Of a DNA stretch of 16,860 nucleotides, positions 6,766 through 16,500 are shown piece after piece. Every line of letters begins with the position of its first letter. The stretch's first letter is position 1. The translations under genes and the position numbers were made by a program. The stretch comes from Euryarchaeota archaeon UBA257. GTDB lineage: Archaea > Thermoplasmatota > Poseidoniia > Poseidoniales > Thalassarchaeaceae. The notes under the pieces were generated by a model. That model had not been told where the DNA came from. It did not search any database and saw only the letters and a list, made by a program, of their open reading frames with translations. The stretch covers positions 1 through 16,860 of the forward strand of contig DAJO01000055.1 in assembly GCA_002498985.1 (NCBI GenBank), in the 5' to 3' direction.

Positions 6766-8772
6766 ATGGAACACCCTCTAGAGATGCAATATGGGCCAAT
6801 AGATGGCTGGATAATCCTTCTTTTAATGGGAGGATTGTCAATCTCATTTTTCTTATATCAAGTTATTAAGGCAACTAGATTGGTAATGCTAGGTGCTCCA
6901 GACAATCGTTTCGATTCTTGGGGTTTAAGAATTAAAGAAATGCTAGTTGGTTGGTTAGGGCAAAAAAGAGTTCTTCGAGATAGAGTTGCAGGAACTATGC
7001 ATGTACTCATGTTTTGGGGATTCCTAATGTTAGGGAGCGACATGCTTGATCTTGCTAGTGCGAATTACTTTTCCGAAAACTTGCTCCCTTCAATGCTCAA
7101 GAATCCGTGGAATGGTATGGTGGAATTAGGTTATACTACTGCTTTGATAGGTGCTGCAGCTGCATTGATTAGAAGGGTTGCTTTCACTCCAGAAAAACTC
7201 AAAGGGAAATCACAGTTAGAAGGAAATTTCATCCTTGTATTAATCCTGACTATTACATCTACTTCGTTTATTATTGAATCTCCAGAGAACCCTTCATCAA
7301 TTTGGGAACCCATTGGGTATTGGGTATCAGATAGTTTAGATTTGAGTTCTAGTGTTATAGTCGCATCTTATTGGGCACATATGTTTGCAATTTGCTGCTT
7401 CTTGGTATTAATTCCGGTTTCTAAGCATATGCATTTAGTAATGGCGATTCCAAATGTTTTCTTCCATGACACAAATGCATTAGGAACAATGCGTCCTCTA
7501 GCCGTGGATGATAGTGGCAAAGCAGTTCCTTTGGAAGATTTGGATATTGATTCATTTGGTGTTAGTACTTTCGACCAATATACATGGAGACAAATTATTG
7601 ATGGATGGTCATGTACATCTTGTGCACGATGTCAGGATGTTTGTCCTGCTTACGAATCTGGGAAAGGGCTCAACCCTATGCAGGTAATCCACGATGTTAG
7701 GGACTATGCTAATGAGCATGCCCCTATTTTATTGAAAGGTGAGAATCCCGAAGAAACTATGCTAGCACGAATAACTAGTGAGGCAGTTTGGGCATGTACA
7801 ACTTGCAATGCATGTGTGGATATCTGCCCACTTTACATTGAACACGTCCCTAAGTTGACTGATCTAAGAAGAAATGCAATGATGGAAACTATGGAATATC
7901 CAGAAGAACTTAATGTTGCTATGGGTAATTTAGAATCCGCTTCAAATCCTTACGGTTTCGGACCACATGAGAGAGCAGACTGGGCTTCTGATTTAGATGT
8001 GAAAGTTGGTCAGCCAGCAGAATATATCTATTTCGTCGGTTGCGCTGCTAGTTTCGATGAAAGAAATCAAAAAGTAGCCCGTGCAACTATTTCTTTGATG
8101 AAAGAAGCAGGATTAGATGTAGGAATTTTAGGGATGCAAGAAGGATGTTCGGGAGATCCGGCAAGAAGGGCGGGGAATGAATATCTCTTCCAAATGTTGG
8201 CTGAAACTAATATTATGACTTTCCAAGAATTAGGCGTCAAAAGAATTGTAGCATCTTGTCCACATTGTTTCCATACTTTAGGTAAAGAATATTCAGATTA
8301 TGGTGCTGATGAACTTGAAGTGTTCCATCATACCGAAATTATGGCAAAGTTACAAGAAGAAGGTAAACTCCCTGAATTTGACAAGGAAGGTAAGAGCATA
8401 ACATTCCATGATCCTTGTTACTTGGGTCGTATTGGAGATGTTATAGATGAACCTAGATCAGTTCTAGGTGGAGTTGACGTAGAGATTGAAAGACATGGAA
8501 AGGATTCATTTTGTTGTGGGGCTGGAGGTGCTCAAATGTGGATGGAGGAAGATTCGGATAAAAGAGTGAACAAAATCCGTGCAGAAGAAATTGCTGCAAC
8601 AGGTTGTGACACAGTGGCTATCGGCTGTCCATTTTGTTCAGTTATGGTGAAAGATGGTCTCGATACAGTAGGCTCAGAGATGGATGTAAAAGATGTAGCA
8701 GAACTATTATGGGAACAGATTGTCGCTAGGGACAAAGAGATTCACTCTTCTGTAAGTTTAACAAATGATTGA
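6766..8772 (+). CDS. Membrane-bound Fe-S oxidoreductase, EtfD/FadF/HdrD-like (probable ETF:quinone oxidoreductase)
   Basis: A 668-residue fusion with the architecture of EtfD/FadF proteins, thought to pass electrons from electron-transfer flavoprotein to membrane quinone during fatty acid or amino acid oxidation. Residues 12-230 form a NarI-like membrane domain of about five helices, with candidate haem b ligands H79, H205, H221 and H223. Two 4Fe-4S sites follow: C283, C286, C289, C293 and C344, C347, C350, C354. The C-terminal half carries two HdrB/D-type CCG cysteine domains: C426, C461, C498, C501 (CPHC) and C551, C583, C584, C621, C624 (CPFC), likely housing a cubane cluster. All expected cysteines are intact. 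A GGGAG site 9 nt upstream supports the ATG. ETF subunits are not in the window, so the partner is inferred; heterodisulfide-reductase or GlpC-type roles remain possible. Confidence 0.85.
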   Translation: MEHPLEMQYGPIDGWIILLLMGGLSISFFLYQVIKATRLVMLGAPDNRFDSWGLRIKEMLVGWLGQKRVLRDRVAGTMHVLMFWGFLMLGSDMLDLASANYFSENLLPSMLKNPWNGMVELGYTTALIGAAAALIRRVAFTPEKLKGKSQLEGNFILVLILTITSTSFIIESPENPSSIWEPIGYWVSDSLDLSSSVIVASYWAHMFAICCFLVLIPVSKHMHLVMAIPNVFFHDTNALGTMRPLAVDDSGKAVPLEDLDIDSFGVSTFDQYTWRQIIDGWSCTSCARCQDVCPAYESGKGLNPMQVIHDVRDYANEHAPILLKGENPEETMLARITSEAVWACTTCNACVDICPLYIEHVPKLTDLRRNAMMETMEYPEELNVAMGNLESASNPYGFGPHERADWASDLDVKVGQPAEYIYFVGCAASFDERNQKVARATISLMKEAGLDVGILGMQEGCSGDPARRAGNEYLFQMLAETNIMTFQELGVKRIVASCPHCFHTLGKEYSDYGADELEVFHHTEIMAKLQEEGKLPEFDKEGKSITFHDPCYLGRIGDVIDEPRSVLGGVDVEIERHGKDSFCCGAGGAQMWMEEDSDKRVNKIRAEEIAATGCDTVAIGCPFCSVMVKDGLDTVGSEMDVKDVAELLWEQIVARDKEIHSSVSLTND

Positions 8773-8809
8773 TAATTACAATATTAAACTTAATCACTCT
8801 CGTAAGCCT

Positions 8810-9202
8810 ATGAGTAATGAGTTTAGATTCCTTGGCCTAACAATACCAAATTTAGCAATGCTTTCGGGTTCAATCCTGATTCTTTGGGGTTTCTTTTCTT
8901 ATATCGCTAGTGATTCTGGCAGTATTACTGCTCTTATTCCTTCATTTTTTGGCGTTCCATTACTCATTCTTGGATTCCTTTCCATCAGAAATGAATCAAA
9001 TAAACATCATTACATGCACGCTTCAATGATTGTAGCTTTAATTTCTGTATTAGGTGGCTTTAGAATTTTCCAAATTGAAGATGCTAGTAATCTTACATTA
9101 GCGTCCCATCTAATTCTTCTAGTAGTAGGCATAATTTTCATGGTAGGCGGTATACTATCTTTCAGACATGCTAGAAAGTTAAGAGAATCACTTGGTGAAT
9201 AG
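8810..9202 (+). CDS. Small four-helix membrane protein of unknown function
   Basis: A 130-residue integral membrane protein. Predicted helices lie at about 13-32, 39-58, 69-87 and 96-116, with a short positive tail (RHARKLRES). The loop between helices 2 and 3 has a His-rich motif, HHYMHASM (66-73), which could bind a metal or haem; this is only a suggestion. An ATG at 8765 in the same frame would add 15 polar residues and overlap the preceding gene by 8 nt. The start at 8810 was preferred because the hydrophobic protein core begins right after MSNEFRFLGL. It sits 37 nt after the Fe-S oxidoreductase gene and 2 nt before the first amidotransferase gene, so it is probably in the same operon. 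I do not recognise a named family. Confidence 0.75.
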   Translation: MSNEFRFLGLTIPNLAMLSGSILILWGFFSYIASDSGSITALIPSFFGVPLLILGFLSIRNESNKHHYMHASMIVALISVLGGFRIFQIEDASNLTLASHLILLVVGIIFMVGGILSFRHARKLRESLGE

Positions 9203-9204
9203 GT

Positions 9205-9891
9205 ATGAGACCATTAATTGGCATAACTACTTCAGTGAATTTAAGAGATTATGAGACTCTTGGGCAATCTGTTGTAATGGTCCCAGAGAGTTATTCTAGG
9301 GCGGTTAAAGAAGCAGGGGGGATCCCTCTTTTAATCAGCGAATGTGAAGATGCTGAAGAATTATTAGATGTTTTAGACGGATTGATAATATCTGGAGGAA
9401 GGGATATTAATCCCAGCCTTTATGGTGAAGAATTGCATGAAAAAACTATTGATATTAACGAACAGCAAGATGAATGGGAGAAGTCTCTAATTGAAGGCGC
9501 TATAGAAAGAGATATGCCAATGTTATGCATTTGTAGAGGTCATCAATTGCTTTGTGCAATCAGAGGTGGGAAATTATTCCAACATCTTCCAACAACTAAA
9601 GGATTCGAGAAACACGGGGAAACAGGAGGAAAATGGTCTAATCACAAAATTAAATTAAGTCCTGAATCGCTAATTTTTGATCTCTTGGGTGGAGAAGTAA
9701 TCGGTAATTCAGGACATCATCAGGGTGTGTTTGACGCTGGAGATTTGGATGTAGTAGGTAGAACCTCTGATGGGCTAATAGAAGCAGTTGAATTGCAGAG
9801 CTGCAGATTTTTAGTTTCAATACAATGGCATCCTGAAATGTGCGGTCATGTAGAAATATTTGAAAGATTAATTCAGGTTTCTAGCCAGTGA
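9205..9891 (+). CDS. Gamma-glutamyl hydrolase-like class I glutamine amidotransferase (peptidase C26), copy 1
   Basis: A 228-residue stand-alone class I glutamine amidotransferase of the C26/PuuD type, which hydrolyses gamma-glutamyl amide bonds. Family marks are the RPLIGIT start, DGLIISGGRDINPSLYG (58-74), the nucleophile block LCICRGHQLL with Cys110 (107-116), and IQWHPE with His209 and Glu211 completing the triad. Length is close to the family norm of about 240-250. The substrate is unknown; gamma-glutamyl-GABA, gamma-glutamylcysteine or other gamma-glutamyl compounds are possible. It starts 2 nt after the membrane-protein gene and is followed after 40 nt by a diverged paralogue, then cysS. 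No synthetase domain is fused, so hydrolysis is more likely than amide transfer. Confidence 0.85.
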   Translation: MRPLIGITTSVNLRDYETLGQSVVMVPESYSRAVKEAGGIPLLISECEDAEELLDVLDGLIISGGRDINPSLYGEELHEKTIDINEQQDEWEKSLIEGAIERDMPMLCICRGHQLLCAIRGGKLFQHLPTTKGFEKHGETGGKWSNHKIKLSPESLIFDLLGGEVIGNSGHHQGVFDAGDLDVVGRTSDGLIEAVELQSCRFLVSIQWHPEMCGHVEIFERLIQVSSQ

Positions 9892-9931
9892 AACAGTTTG
9901 ATTATTAATCTAGGAGCTTACCGCTGTCTGT

Positions 9932-10630
9932 TTGTCTACCTCTCGCCCAGTAATTGGTATCACTTGCCCCTCAAGACCGACTAAATGGGCTAAATGGGAA
10001 CTTGACGCTGTAGTGTTGCCAACAACATATCACAAAATGGTAGTTAGATGTGGAGGGATTCCTATCTTGATACCTCCTGGGACAAGTGCAGAGATAATTG
10101 AAAGGATTGATGGATTGATTGTTTCCGGCGGTCCAGACATTAGTCCGGAAATTTATGGTCAAGAAAATGGTAATTTCACTCTTGAAACATATCCTGAACA
10201 AGATATTTCAGAAATTGCTTTGATTAAATCTGCTATAAAAGAAAATCTTCCTTTGCTCTGTATTTGTCGTGGTTTCCAGTTATTATGTGCAATTCATAAT
10301 GGGGTATTACACCAACATCTTCCTGAAACTGATGGTTTTGAAGAACACGGAGGTTGGGATGGAAACGTCACTGAGCATGGAGTTGAAATTATTGCAGGTT
10401 CTAAATTAGAGGAAATTATGGGGAGTAAAATCATTGTAAATTCAACTCATCACCAGGGCGTTAAAGATCCTGGTTCACTAAAAGTTACTGCATTTTCTAC
10501 ACCTGACGGTTTAATTGAAGCTGTTGAATTAGATGAACTTAGTTTTGGAATAGGTGTTCAGTGGCATCCAGAAAGAATAGAACATGTTAGTTTATATCAA
10601 GCGTTCATAAATTCAGCGCGAGGTTCATGA
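9932..10630 (+). CDS. Gamma-glutamyl hydrolase-like class I glutamine amidotransferase (peptidase C26), copy 2
   Basis: A 232-residue paralogue of the preceding gene with the same plan: RPVIGIT start, DGLIVSGGPDISPEIYG (60-76), nucleophile block LCICRGFQLL with Cys112 (109-118), and VQWHPE with His212 and Glu214. Shared stretches such as HHQGV, DGLIEAVEL and FQHLP/LHQHLP show a tandem duplication, now well diverged. The start is a TTG: an in-frame stop at 9911 leaves no ATG or GTG upstream, and the RPVIGIT motif must follow closely. A GGAG at 9913-9916 is 15 nt away, longer than ideal. Its last 4 nt overlap the cysS start (ATGA), implying translational coupling. The substrate is unknown, and the two copies may differ in specificity. 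Confidence 0.83.
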   Translation: MSTSRPVIGITCPSRPTKWAKWELDAVVLPTTYHKMVVRCGGIPILIPPGTSAEIIERIDGLIVSGGPDISPEIYGQENGNFTLETYPEQDISEIALIKSAIKENLPLLCICRGFQLLCAIHNGVLHQHLPETDGFEEHGGWDGNVTEHGVEIIAGSKLEEIMGSKIIVNSTHHQGVKDPGSLKVTAFSTPDGLIEAVELDELSFGIGVQWHPERIEHVSLYQAFINSARGS

Positions 10631-12090
10631 CTGTAATACCTCCACCATCATTTGATAGAATGACACTGCGGCTGTACGATACTCGTTCCCGAGTCAAAAG
10701 AATTTTTGAACCCCTTATAGAGGGAGAAGTCGGAATTTATGTTTGTGGGATTACTCCATATTCGCCTAGTCACATTGGTCATGCACGTCAAGCAATCGCT
10801 TTCGATATCATAGTTAGGTGGTTTAGAAAGAGCGGTTATAAGGTCAATCATATCACAAACTTCACTGATATTGACGATAAAATCATAGCAATTGCAAATA
10901 ATGAAGAAGTTAACTTCTTAGAAGTGGCAAATAGAAATATTGAGGATTATTTTGAGGTTATGAATTTACTCAATGTGTTACCCGCCGATGCATATCCAAG
11001 AGTAACTGAAACTATACCTGAAATAATTTCTATGATATCTAGTTTGGTAGCAAGTGGTAATGCCTATGAGTCCTCTGATGGTGTTTACTTCGAAATCAAT
11101 AGTGCACCTGAAAAATATGGCCAATTAACTGGCCAAACTCTAGAAATGGTTCAGGAAGGTGCTGGAGGTAGAGTAACAGAAACAGGCTCTGGAAAAAGAA
11201 ATCATAGAGACTTCGCATTATGGAAGTCTGCCAAGGAGAATGAACCATCTTGGGATAGCCCATGGGGTAAAGGTAGACCTGGGTGGCATATTGAGTGCTC
11301 TGCAATGTCTCTAGAATTTTTAGGTGAAAAGTTCGACATACATGGTGGGGGTTCAGATCTAATATTTCCTCATCATGAGGCCGAAATTTTCCAGTCTGAA
11401 TGTTGCCTCAATCATGATCCAGTCGTACAATACTGGATTCATAATGGCATGATTAATGTTGATGGAGAAAAAATGAGTAAATCATTAGGAAACTTTTGGA
11501 CTATTAGGGATGCTATCTCCAAAGTTCATCCTTTAGAATTAAGATATTGCTTAATCAACGCACCATACAGGCAACCAGTTGAATTTAACGATGTAATGCT
11601 TGAAGATTCATCAAATCATTATCAAAGACTGATTTCAGTTTATGGAGAAGGTCTTTCTCTATACGGAAAGAAGTCATGGGAAAATTCAGATTTCTTAATC
11701 TCTTCCAGTAATAATTTTTCTAATGGAATGAATGATGACTTCAACACTAGGGTTGCAGTTGTTGAAGTACAGTCCGTAGTTAAATATTTGAGAGATAAAA
11801 TTGATTCTAATAACGAAGAAGAAATTTGTGCTTCAGTATCATGGTTGTCAGACTTTGCCGGTGAGATTCTAGGACTTCTTCCAGATGACGATTATCTTCT
11901 TGAGGACGCTAATCAGAAGAATGCTGCTAAATCCGCTATATCGGAGTTAGTCAATGATTTATTAAATCAGAGAAAAGCAGCTCGCGAGGAAAAAAACTGG
12001 AATAGAGCAGATGAAATTAGAAGTGAATTAAACACAATGGGAGTAATTGTTGAAGACTCTCCTAATGGCCCTATCTGGAGATTGAAATAA
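10627..12090 (+). CDS. cysS: Cysteinyl-tRNA synthetase
   Basis: A class I aminoacyl-tRNA synthetase that charges tRNA-Cys with cysteine; cytoplasmic. Its 487 residues fit the family. Motifs: YVCGITPYSPSHIGHAR with HIGH at 49-52, NFTDIDDKI (78-86), WHIECSAM (220-227), GGSDLIFPHHEAE (241-253), and KMSKS at 282-286. The likely zinc ligands by alignment to the bacterial enzyme are C40, C224, H249 and E253. The C-terminal part holds the helical anticodon-binding region, with a typical ending around RKAAREEKNWNRADEIRSEL. The ATG at 10627 overlaps the previous gene by 4 nt; an internal ATG at 10660, giving MTLRLYDT, is an alternative. A T-rich tract follows the stop. A window with direct CysRS has no need for the SepRS/SepCysS route, although that route cannot be excluded elsewhere. 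Confidence 0.96.
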   Translation: MTVIPPPSFDRMTLRLYDTRSRVKRIFEPLIEGEVGIYVCGITPYSPSHIGHARQAIAFDIIVRWFRKSGYKVNHITNFTDIDDKIIAIANNEEVNFLEVANRNIEDYFEVMNLLNVLPADAYPRVTETIPEIISMISSLVASGNAYESSDGVYFEINSAPEKYGQLTGQTLEMVQEGAGGRVTETGSGKRNHRDFALWKSAKENEPSWDSPWGKGRPGWHIECSAMSLEFLGEKFDIHGGGSDLIFPHHEAEIFQSECCLNHDPVVQYWIHNGMINVDGEKMSKSLGNFWTIRDAISKVHPLELRYCLINAPYRQPVEFNDVMLEDSSNHYQRLISVYGEGLSLYGKKSWENSDFLISSSNNFSNGMNDDFNTRVAVVEVQSVVKYLRDKIDSNNEEEICASVSWLSDFAGEILGLLPDDDYLLEDANQKNAAKSAISELVNDLLNQRKAAREEKNWNRADEIRSELNTMGVIVEDSPNGPIWRLK

Positions 12091-12092
12091 AA

Positions 12093-12105
12093 TATTTTTA
12101 TTTTT
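12093..12105 (+). terminator. T-rich tract after cysS, probable archaeal terminator
   Basis: Just after the cysS stop the plus strand reads TATTTTTATTTTT. Archaeal RNA polymerases commonly terminate at such oligo-T tracts without a hairpin. Its position fits the end of the 6766-12090 operon. Confidence 0.55.
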
Positions 12106-12159
12106 CTATCTTAGAATCCACAGCGAAGCACCGATAAGTCATATCACCTCCGAAATAAT
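12106..12159 (+). promoter_or_regulatory. Short leader/promoter region of the lipoprotein gene
   Basis: The 54 nt between the T-tract and the GTG at 12160 should hold the promoter of the lipoprotein gene. A weak inverted repeat GATA-5nt-TATC (12133-12145) is present. There is no clear TATA box and no Shine-Dalgarno, so a leaderless transcript is plausible. ATCACCTCC at 12143-12151 matches the usual 16S rRNA 3' tail but is judged coincidental. Confidence 0.25.
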
Positions 12160-13590
12160 GTGTCTATCCCCTCCGTGATTGAAACTACATGTGTGGTTTT
12201 GATAGTTTTTAGCACTGCAATGGCAGGTTGTCTTGATTCATCAGACAAAATTTTTGAGGAAGAAATTGATTGGGATAAAAACTTGATTTATCTAGAAGAT
12301 CCATTAACTCATGAAGATGCTAGAGAATTTATAGTTGGTTCACCTTCAACAAATGATACTTGGGGAGAGTCTTTTTGGGCAGTATTCGGTAATGAAGAAG
12401 GAGGAAATTGTTGTGAACATTATCTTGCTGGGACCAAAGAGGGATGGATTGTAAATTTTGGAGGAGAATACCCAACTTGGTCAGAAGATAGAGGGCATAC
12501 GTGGCAAGAATATCAACCAACTATCTTCTCACAGATTGGCTGTATGGAACCTAAACCAACACTGCCAGGGCAAGAAGGGCTTGGAGAAGGAAGTATTGTT
12601 CAGGCAACTAATGGCGATTTAATTTCAATGGGATGGTTCCCGTATCCAAGTGCTAGTGGAGCAGATCAATTCTATGCATTCCTATATGACGCAGAAGATG
12701 AAGAATGGACTTGGTGTTTTAATCGAACGCCCGAACCATTCTATGATAGATCTTGGCAAGTTGAGGTTATTGGCCCAATTAATGGGGGAGTCTACGGAAA
12801 CGGAGATTATGCTAGTTTAGTGATCTCTAATTTCTGGCACCAAGTTCAGAATGTTGGAGGACAGATATCCACTGATGGATTAAATTATGATTATTTCCCA
12901 TTCCCTGATAGAGATGGGAATTTAGATAGTATTGAAGTAAATCTTATTTCTTCAGATTTAGGGGTTGAATGGGACTTTACTAAGCCCCACAAGGAAATGA
13001 GATCTTTCCCCGTCCCGTCTGGGGGTCTTTATTTTCCAAATTATTTCGTTGATGGTACTGACGCATATCTAGATACATCACTTAATTGGTGGTCTGCTAC
13101 AAACCAAAACGGTTCCTCACTTCCTTCAGAATATTGTGCTTTTGATTCATCTAGCGCACTACATTGTGTAATATCCGAGTCAAATATGGTCACCCATCTT
13201 ATGTCTTGGGACGGTGGTGAAAGTTGGCAAAATTACACCTACGATCTGTCAGGTGATGCTAGTGCAATTGAGGAATGGGAGTTCCATTCAAGCGGAGTTC
13301 ACGATCTCTTTGTTTTGAATGTCAGATATCAAAGTTCTTCTGGGCCCGACATCGATATTGCATGGCATGTTCGTGATTTTTCTGAATCATTGGTCCCTGA
13401 TACAAAGACCCTTATTGGCCAAGGAGATTTAGATTCTACATCAGGTGCAGGTGCGGATATAAGATTTGATTTTGCGAGTATGGGTATACTTCCTGATGGT
13501 GGTTCTTTTATTGCTTATCACGATTCAACTGATCCTGACCCTCTATTTGCAGTTGAGCTGCTTCTTCCAAGTGAATATAATAATAATTAG
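12160..13590 (+). CDS. Predicted lipoprotein with sialidase-type Asp-box (BNR-like) repeats
   Basis: A 476-residue predicted exported protein. Residues 1-23 are a hydrophobic signal peptide ending in a lipobox-like TAMAGC, with Cys24 the likely lipidated residue, so the mature protein should be tethered outside the membrane. Two Asp-box motifs are visible, SEDRGHTW (108-115) and SWDGGESW (349-356). These mark beta-propellers of the sialidase/BNR type, with other weaker blades between. I see no convincing set of sialidase catalytic residues, so enzymatic activity is not claimed; binding of glycans or another ligand is equally possible. Several cysteines (for example C83, C84, C128, C186, C326, C336) could form disulfides. 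The start is GTG at 12160; the overlapping ATG at 12158 hits a stop within seven codons. It is probably monocistronic and converges on ileS with a 2-nt gap. Confidence 0.78.
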   Translation: MSIPSVIETTCVVLIVFSTAMAGCLDSSDKIFEEEIDWDKNLIYLEDPLTHEDAREFIVGSPSTNDTWGESFWAVFGNEEGGNCCEHYLAGTKEGWIVNFGGEYPTWSEDRGHTWQEYQPTIFSQIGCMEPKPTLPGQEGLGEGSIVQATNGDLISMGWFPYPSASGADQFYAFLYDAEDEEWTWCFNRTPEPFYDRSWQVEVIGPINGGVYGNGDYASLVISNFWHQVQNVGGQISTDGLNYDYFPFPDRDGNLDSIEVNLISSDLGVEWDFTKPHKEMRSFPVPSGGLYFPNYFVDGTDAYLDTSLNWWSATNQNGSSLPSEYCAFDSSSALHCVISESNMVTHLMSWDGGESWQNYTYDLSGDASAIEEWEFHSSGVHDLFVLNVRYQSSSGPDIDIAWHVRDFSESLVPDTKTLIGQGDLDSTSGAGADIRFDFASMGILPDGGSFIAYHDSTDPDPLFAVELLLPSEYNNN

Positions 13591-13592
13591 AA

Positions 13593-16500
13593 TTAATTTA
13601 TTTCTTTAACAGAGAAATTTACTCCAATACCATCAACTTCGAAATATTCTATTTTTTTGGGAATATTACCTTGATTAATACTTGCATTTCCTGCTCTCGT
13701 CTCAATCTGTATGTGTGACCAGTCGTTATCAAATAATTGTTCTTTAGAATCAATCCATACATTAAGTTCAATTAATGCCTCAACATCAAGATTTTTCTCT
13801 TTTCTTTTTGCTTGTACATGCCTAATTATATCTCTCGCCAGACCTTTTGACACTAAATTCTCATTTAGTGACATATCCAAAACTAATGAAACATCGCCTA
13901 TTTCTTCAAGAGATATAGTTGCAGCGGCAAAGTTTTCTTTCTCAACTCTTCTCAATTCAATATCTTCCATTGTTATATCATATCCCTCTAAGATACAAAT
14001 CTCAGCTTCAATTTCAAGTAGAATATTATCTGGATCTGCATTTTCTAGCAATTCTAATACTGCAGGTAAATCTTGCCTACATTTTTTACCTAACGATTTA
14101 CGATTTGGAGCGATTTCAATTCTTTGGAATCTGTCAAGGTCTTCTTCAGTAGTAAGTTCCTCTACATTCAACTCTTCAGCCAATATTTCATGAAAATCTG
14201 AAATATCTGGGCCTCCAACAATCCAACCTGACTTACAAGGTAATCTCTGTCTTCTACCTGCCTCAACCCTCACTCTTCTCCCAGTCTCAGCTAACTTTCT
14301 TACCAATGACATTTCTTGTTCAAGTACCCAACTTTGAGGGGGTAATTTTCTCTCTACCAAATTAGAACCAACAGGCCAATCTGCAAGATGTACTGAATAC
14401 CCAGTTAGGTCTCTATGGATTTGGTCAGGTATGAATGGAGAAACTGGCGCCATTAATTTACAGACAGTGAGTAAGACTTCATGGAGAGTATGTTGACAAG
14501 ACCTCTTATCGTTACTTTCATCTTCATTCCAAAGTCTTCTTCTTGATCTTCTTACATACCAATTAGATAAGTCATTGATAACAAAATTTTCTAGTTCTCT
14601 TCCTGCTTTATGGAAGTCCCAAGAAACGAAGTTTTCATGGTAATTTTCGGCAACTGTTGTCATTCTCGAGAGAATCCATTTATCTAAATTACTTCTTTCT
14701 TTTATATCTACATAACTATCTTTTTCTTCAGGGTCAAAATTGTCTAAAGATGCATAATCTGAATAGAACCTATGTACGTTCCATAGAGTAAGGAACATCT
14801 TAGCATACGATTCCCTAACTCCATTGGGGTCAAAGTTTGTTGGGGTCCATGGTGCACTCTGCGTCATCATATACCATCTAATAGCATCAGAACCTTCCTT
14901 GTTAAAATGGTCCCAAGGATTAACTACATTGCCTCTTGATTTACTCATTTTCTTCCCATCTTTATCTAAAATATGGCCTAGCGAAAGACATCTCTTGTAA
15001 GCCACATTATCGAAAACGGTAGTAGATACTGCTAGTAATGAATAGAACCATCCTCGGGTCTGATCAACAGCTTCACAAATATAGTCTACTGGAAAAACAC
15101 CCTCGAATTTCTCTTTATTCTCAAACGGATAGTGCCATTGGGCAAAAGATGCGCAACCAGAATCAAACCAACAATCCATTACATATGGCTCCCTAATCAT
15201 CTCTCCCGAACAATCATTATTACTGCAATTTAGTTTGACATCATCAACATAGGGTCGATGTAATTCAGGAGGTGTAGGTGAATCATCTGTCTTCATTGAT
15301 ATCATTTCTTCGATACTACCAATACAATGTTCATTTCCACATTCATTACATATCCATACAGGGAGTGGTGTACCCCAGTATCTTTCACGACTAATTGCCC
15401 AGTCTTTGATATTAGACAGCCATTCGCCCATTCTTTTCGTTCCAGTCCACTCAGGTGCCCATTCAACTTCTGAATTATATTGAATTATTTGCTCTTTTAC
15501 TGCAGTCATTTTTACGAACCAACTGTCCATTGCATAGTACAGTAAAGGATGGTCGGTCCTCCAACAATGTGGGTAGTCATGAGTGTAAATGTGCTCACGG
15601 TAAAGTTTACCACTTGAATTTAATAAATCGATAATATCTGAGTCACATTCTTTCACATATCTACCGTCTAATCTATCATGAGTGCCTTTGATAAATTTTC
15701 CATCCATTCCGACTGTATGCTGTGAAGGAAAACCTTCTTTCATTCCAAGATTATAGTCATCCTCTCCATACATTACAGCTGTATGAACAACTCCTGTACC
15801 ATCGCTTGTTGTAACAAAATCCGCTCCAACTACTGTCCATGCATTAGAATCAGTACCATCAATTGCTCCAGGGAATAATGGCTGATAGGATTTTCCAATC
15901 AACTCAGAACCAGGGAATTCTTCCAAAACTTCCATCTTATGTCTTAGAACATTTCCTAGAAGATCTTTGGCTAGAATTAGTTCATCTCCTAATTCAGCTC
16001 CTCCTCTACCTTCCCAAGAATTTGAGGGTTCAGCAGTAATTTTAACACGGCAATATGTTACTTTCGGTCCTACAGCGAGACCTACATTCCCTGGTAAAGT
16101 CCAAGGTGTTGTAGTCCAAGCTAAAATGCAAGAATTAGTATCCTTTAACTTGAATTTTATGAAGACTGCAGGCTCTGAAACTTCTTTGTAACCCTGAGCG
16201 ACCTCATGACTAGAATAACTTGTGCCGGTTTGAGGGCAATAAGGTAGTACTTTGTGTCCTCTGAAAAGAAGACCTTTGTCGAACATCTGCTTCAATGACC
16301 ACCAAGCAGATTCTATGTAATCATCATGTAAGGTGACATAAGGGTCATCCATATCTACCCAGAAACCCATTCTCTCAGTCATCTCTCTCCAAGCCTGTTC
16401 ATAAGTCCAAACACTTTCTTTACATTTCTGATTAAATGCTTCCATTCCAAAGTTTTCTATTGCCTCATTAGACATTAAGTCAAGTTGTTTTTGCACCTCA

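Noticed and set aside
8765..8809. Upstream ATG of the four-helix membrane protein, overlapping the oxidoreductase gene
   Set aside because: It adds a polar stretch before the hydrophobic core; the ATG at 8810 gives a more natural N-terminus. It cannot be fully excluded.
12143..12151. ATCACCTCC, identical to the 3' tail of 16S rRNA
   Set aside because: No rRNA-like sequence precedes it and the surrounding DNA is a short AT-rich gap; a nine-base match by chance is plausible.
13711..14193. A 160-codon plus-strand open frame inside ileS
   Set aside because: It is antisense to a well-conserved part of ileS, is Ser-rich with no domain, and arises from the codon use of the real gene.
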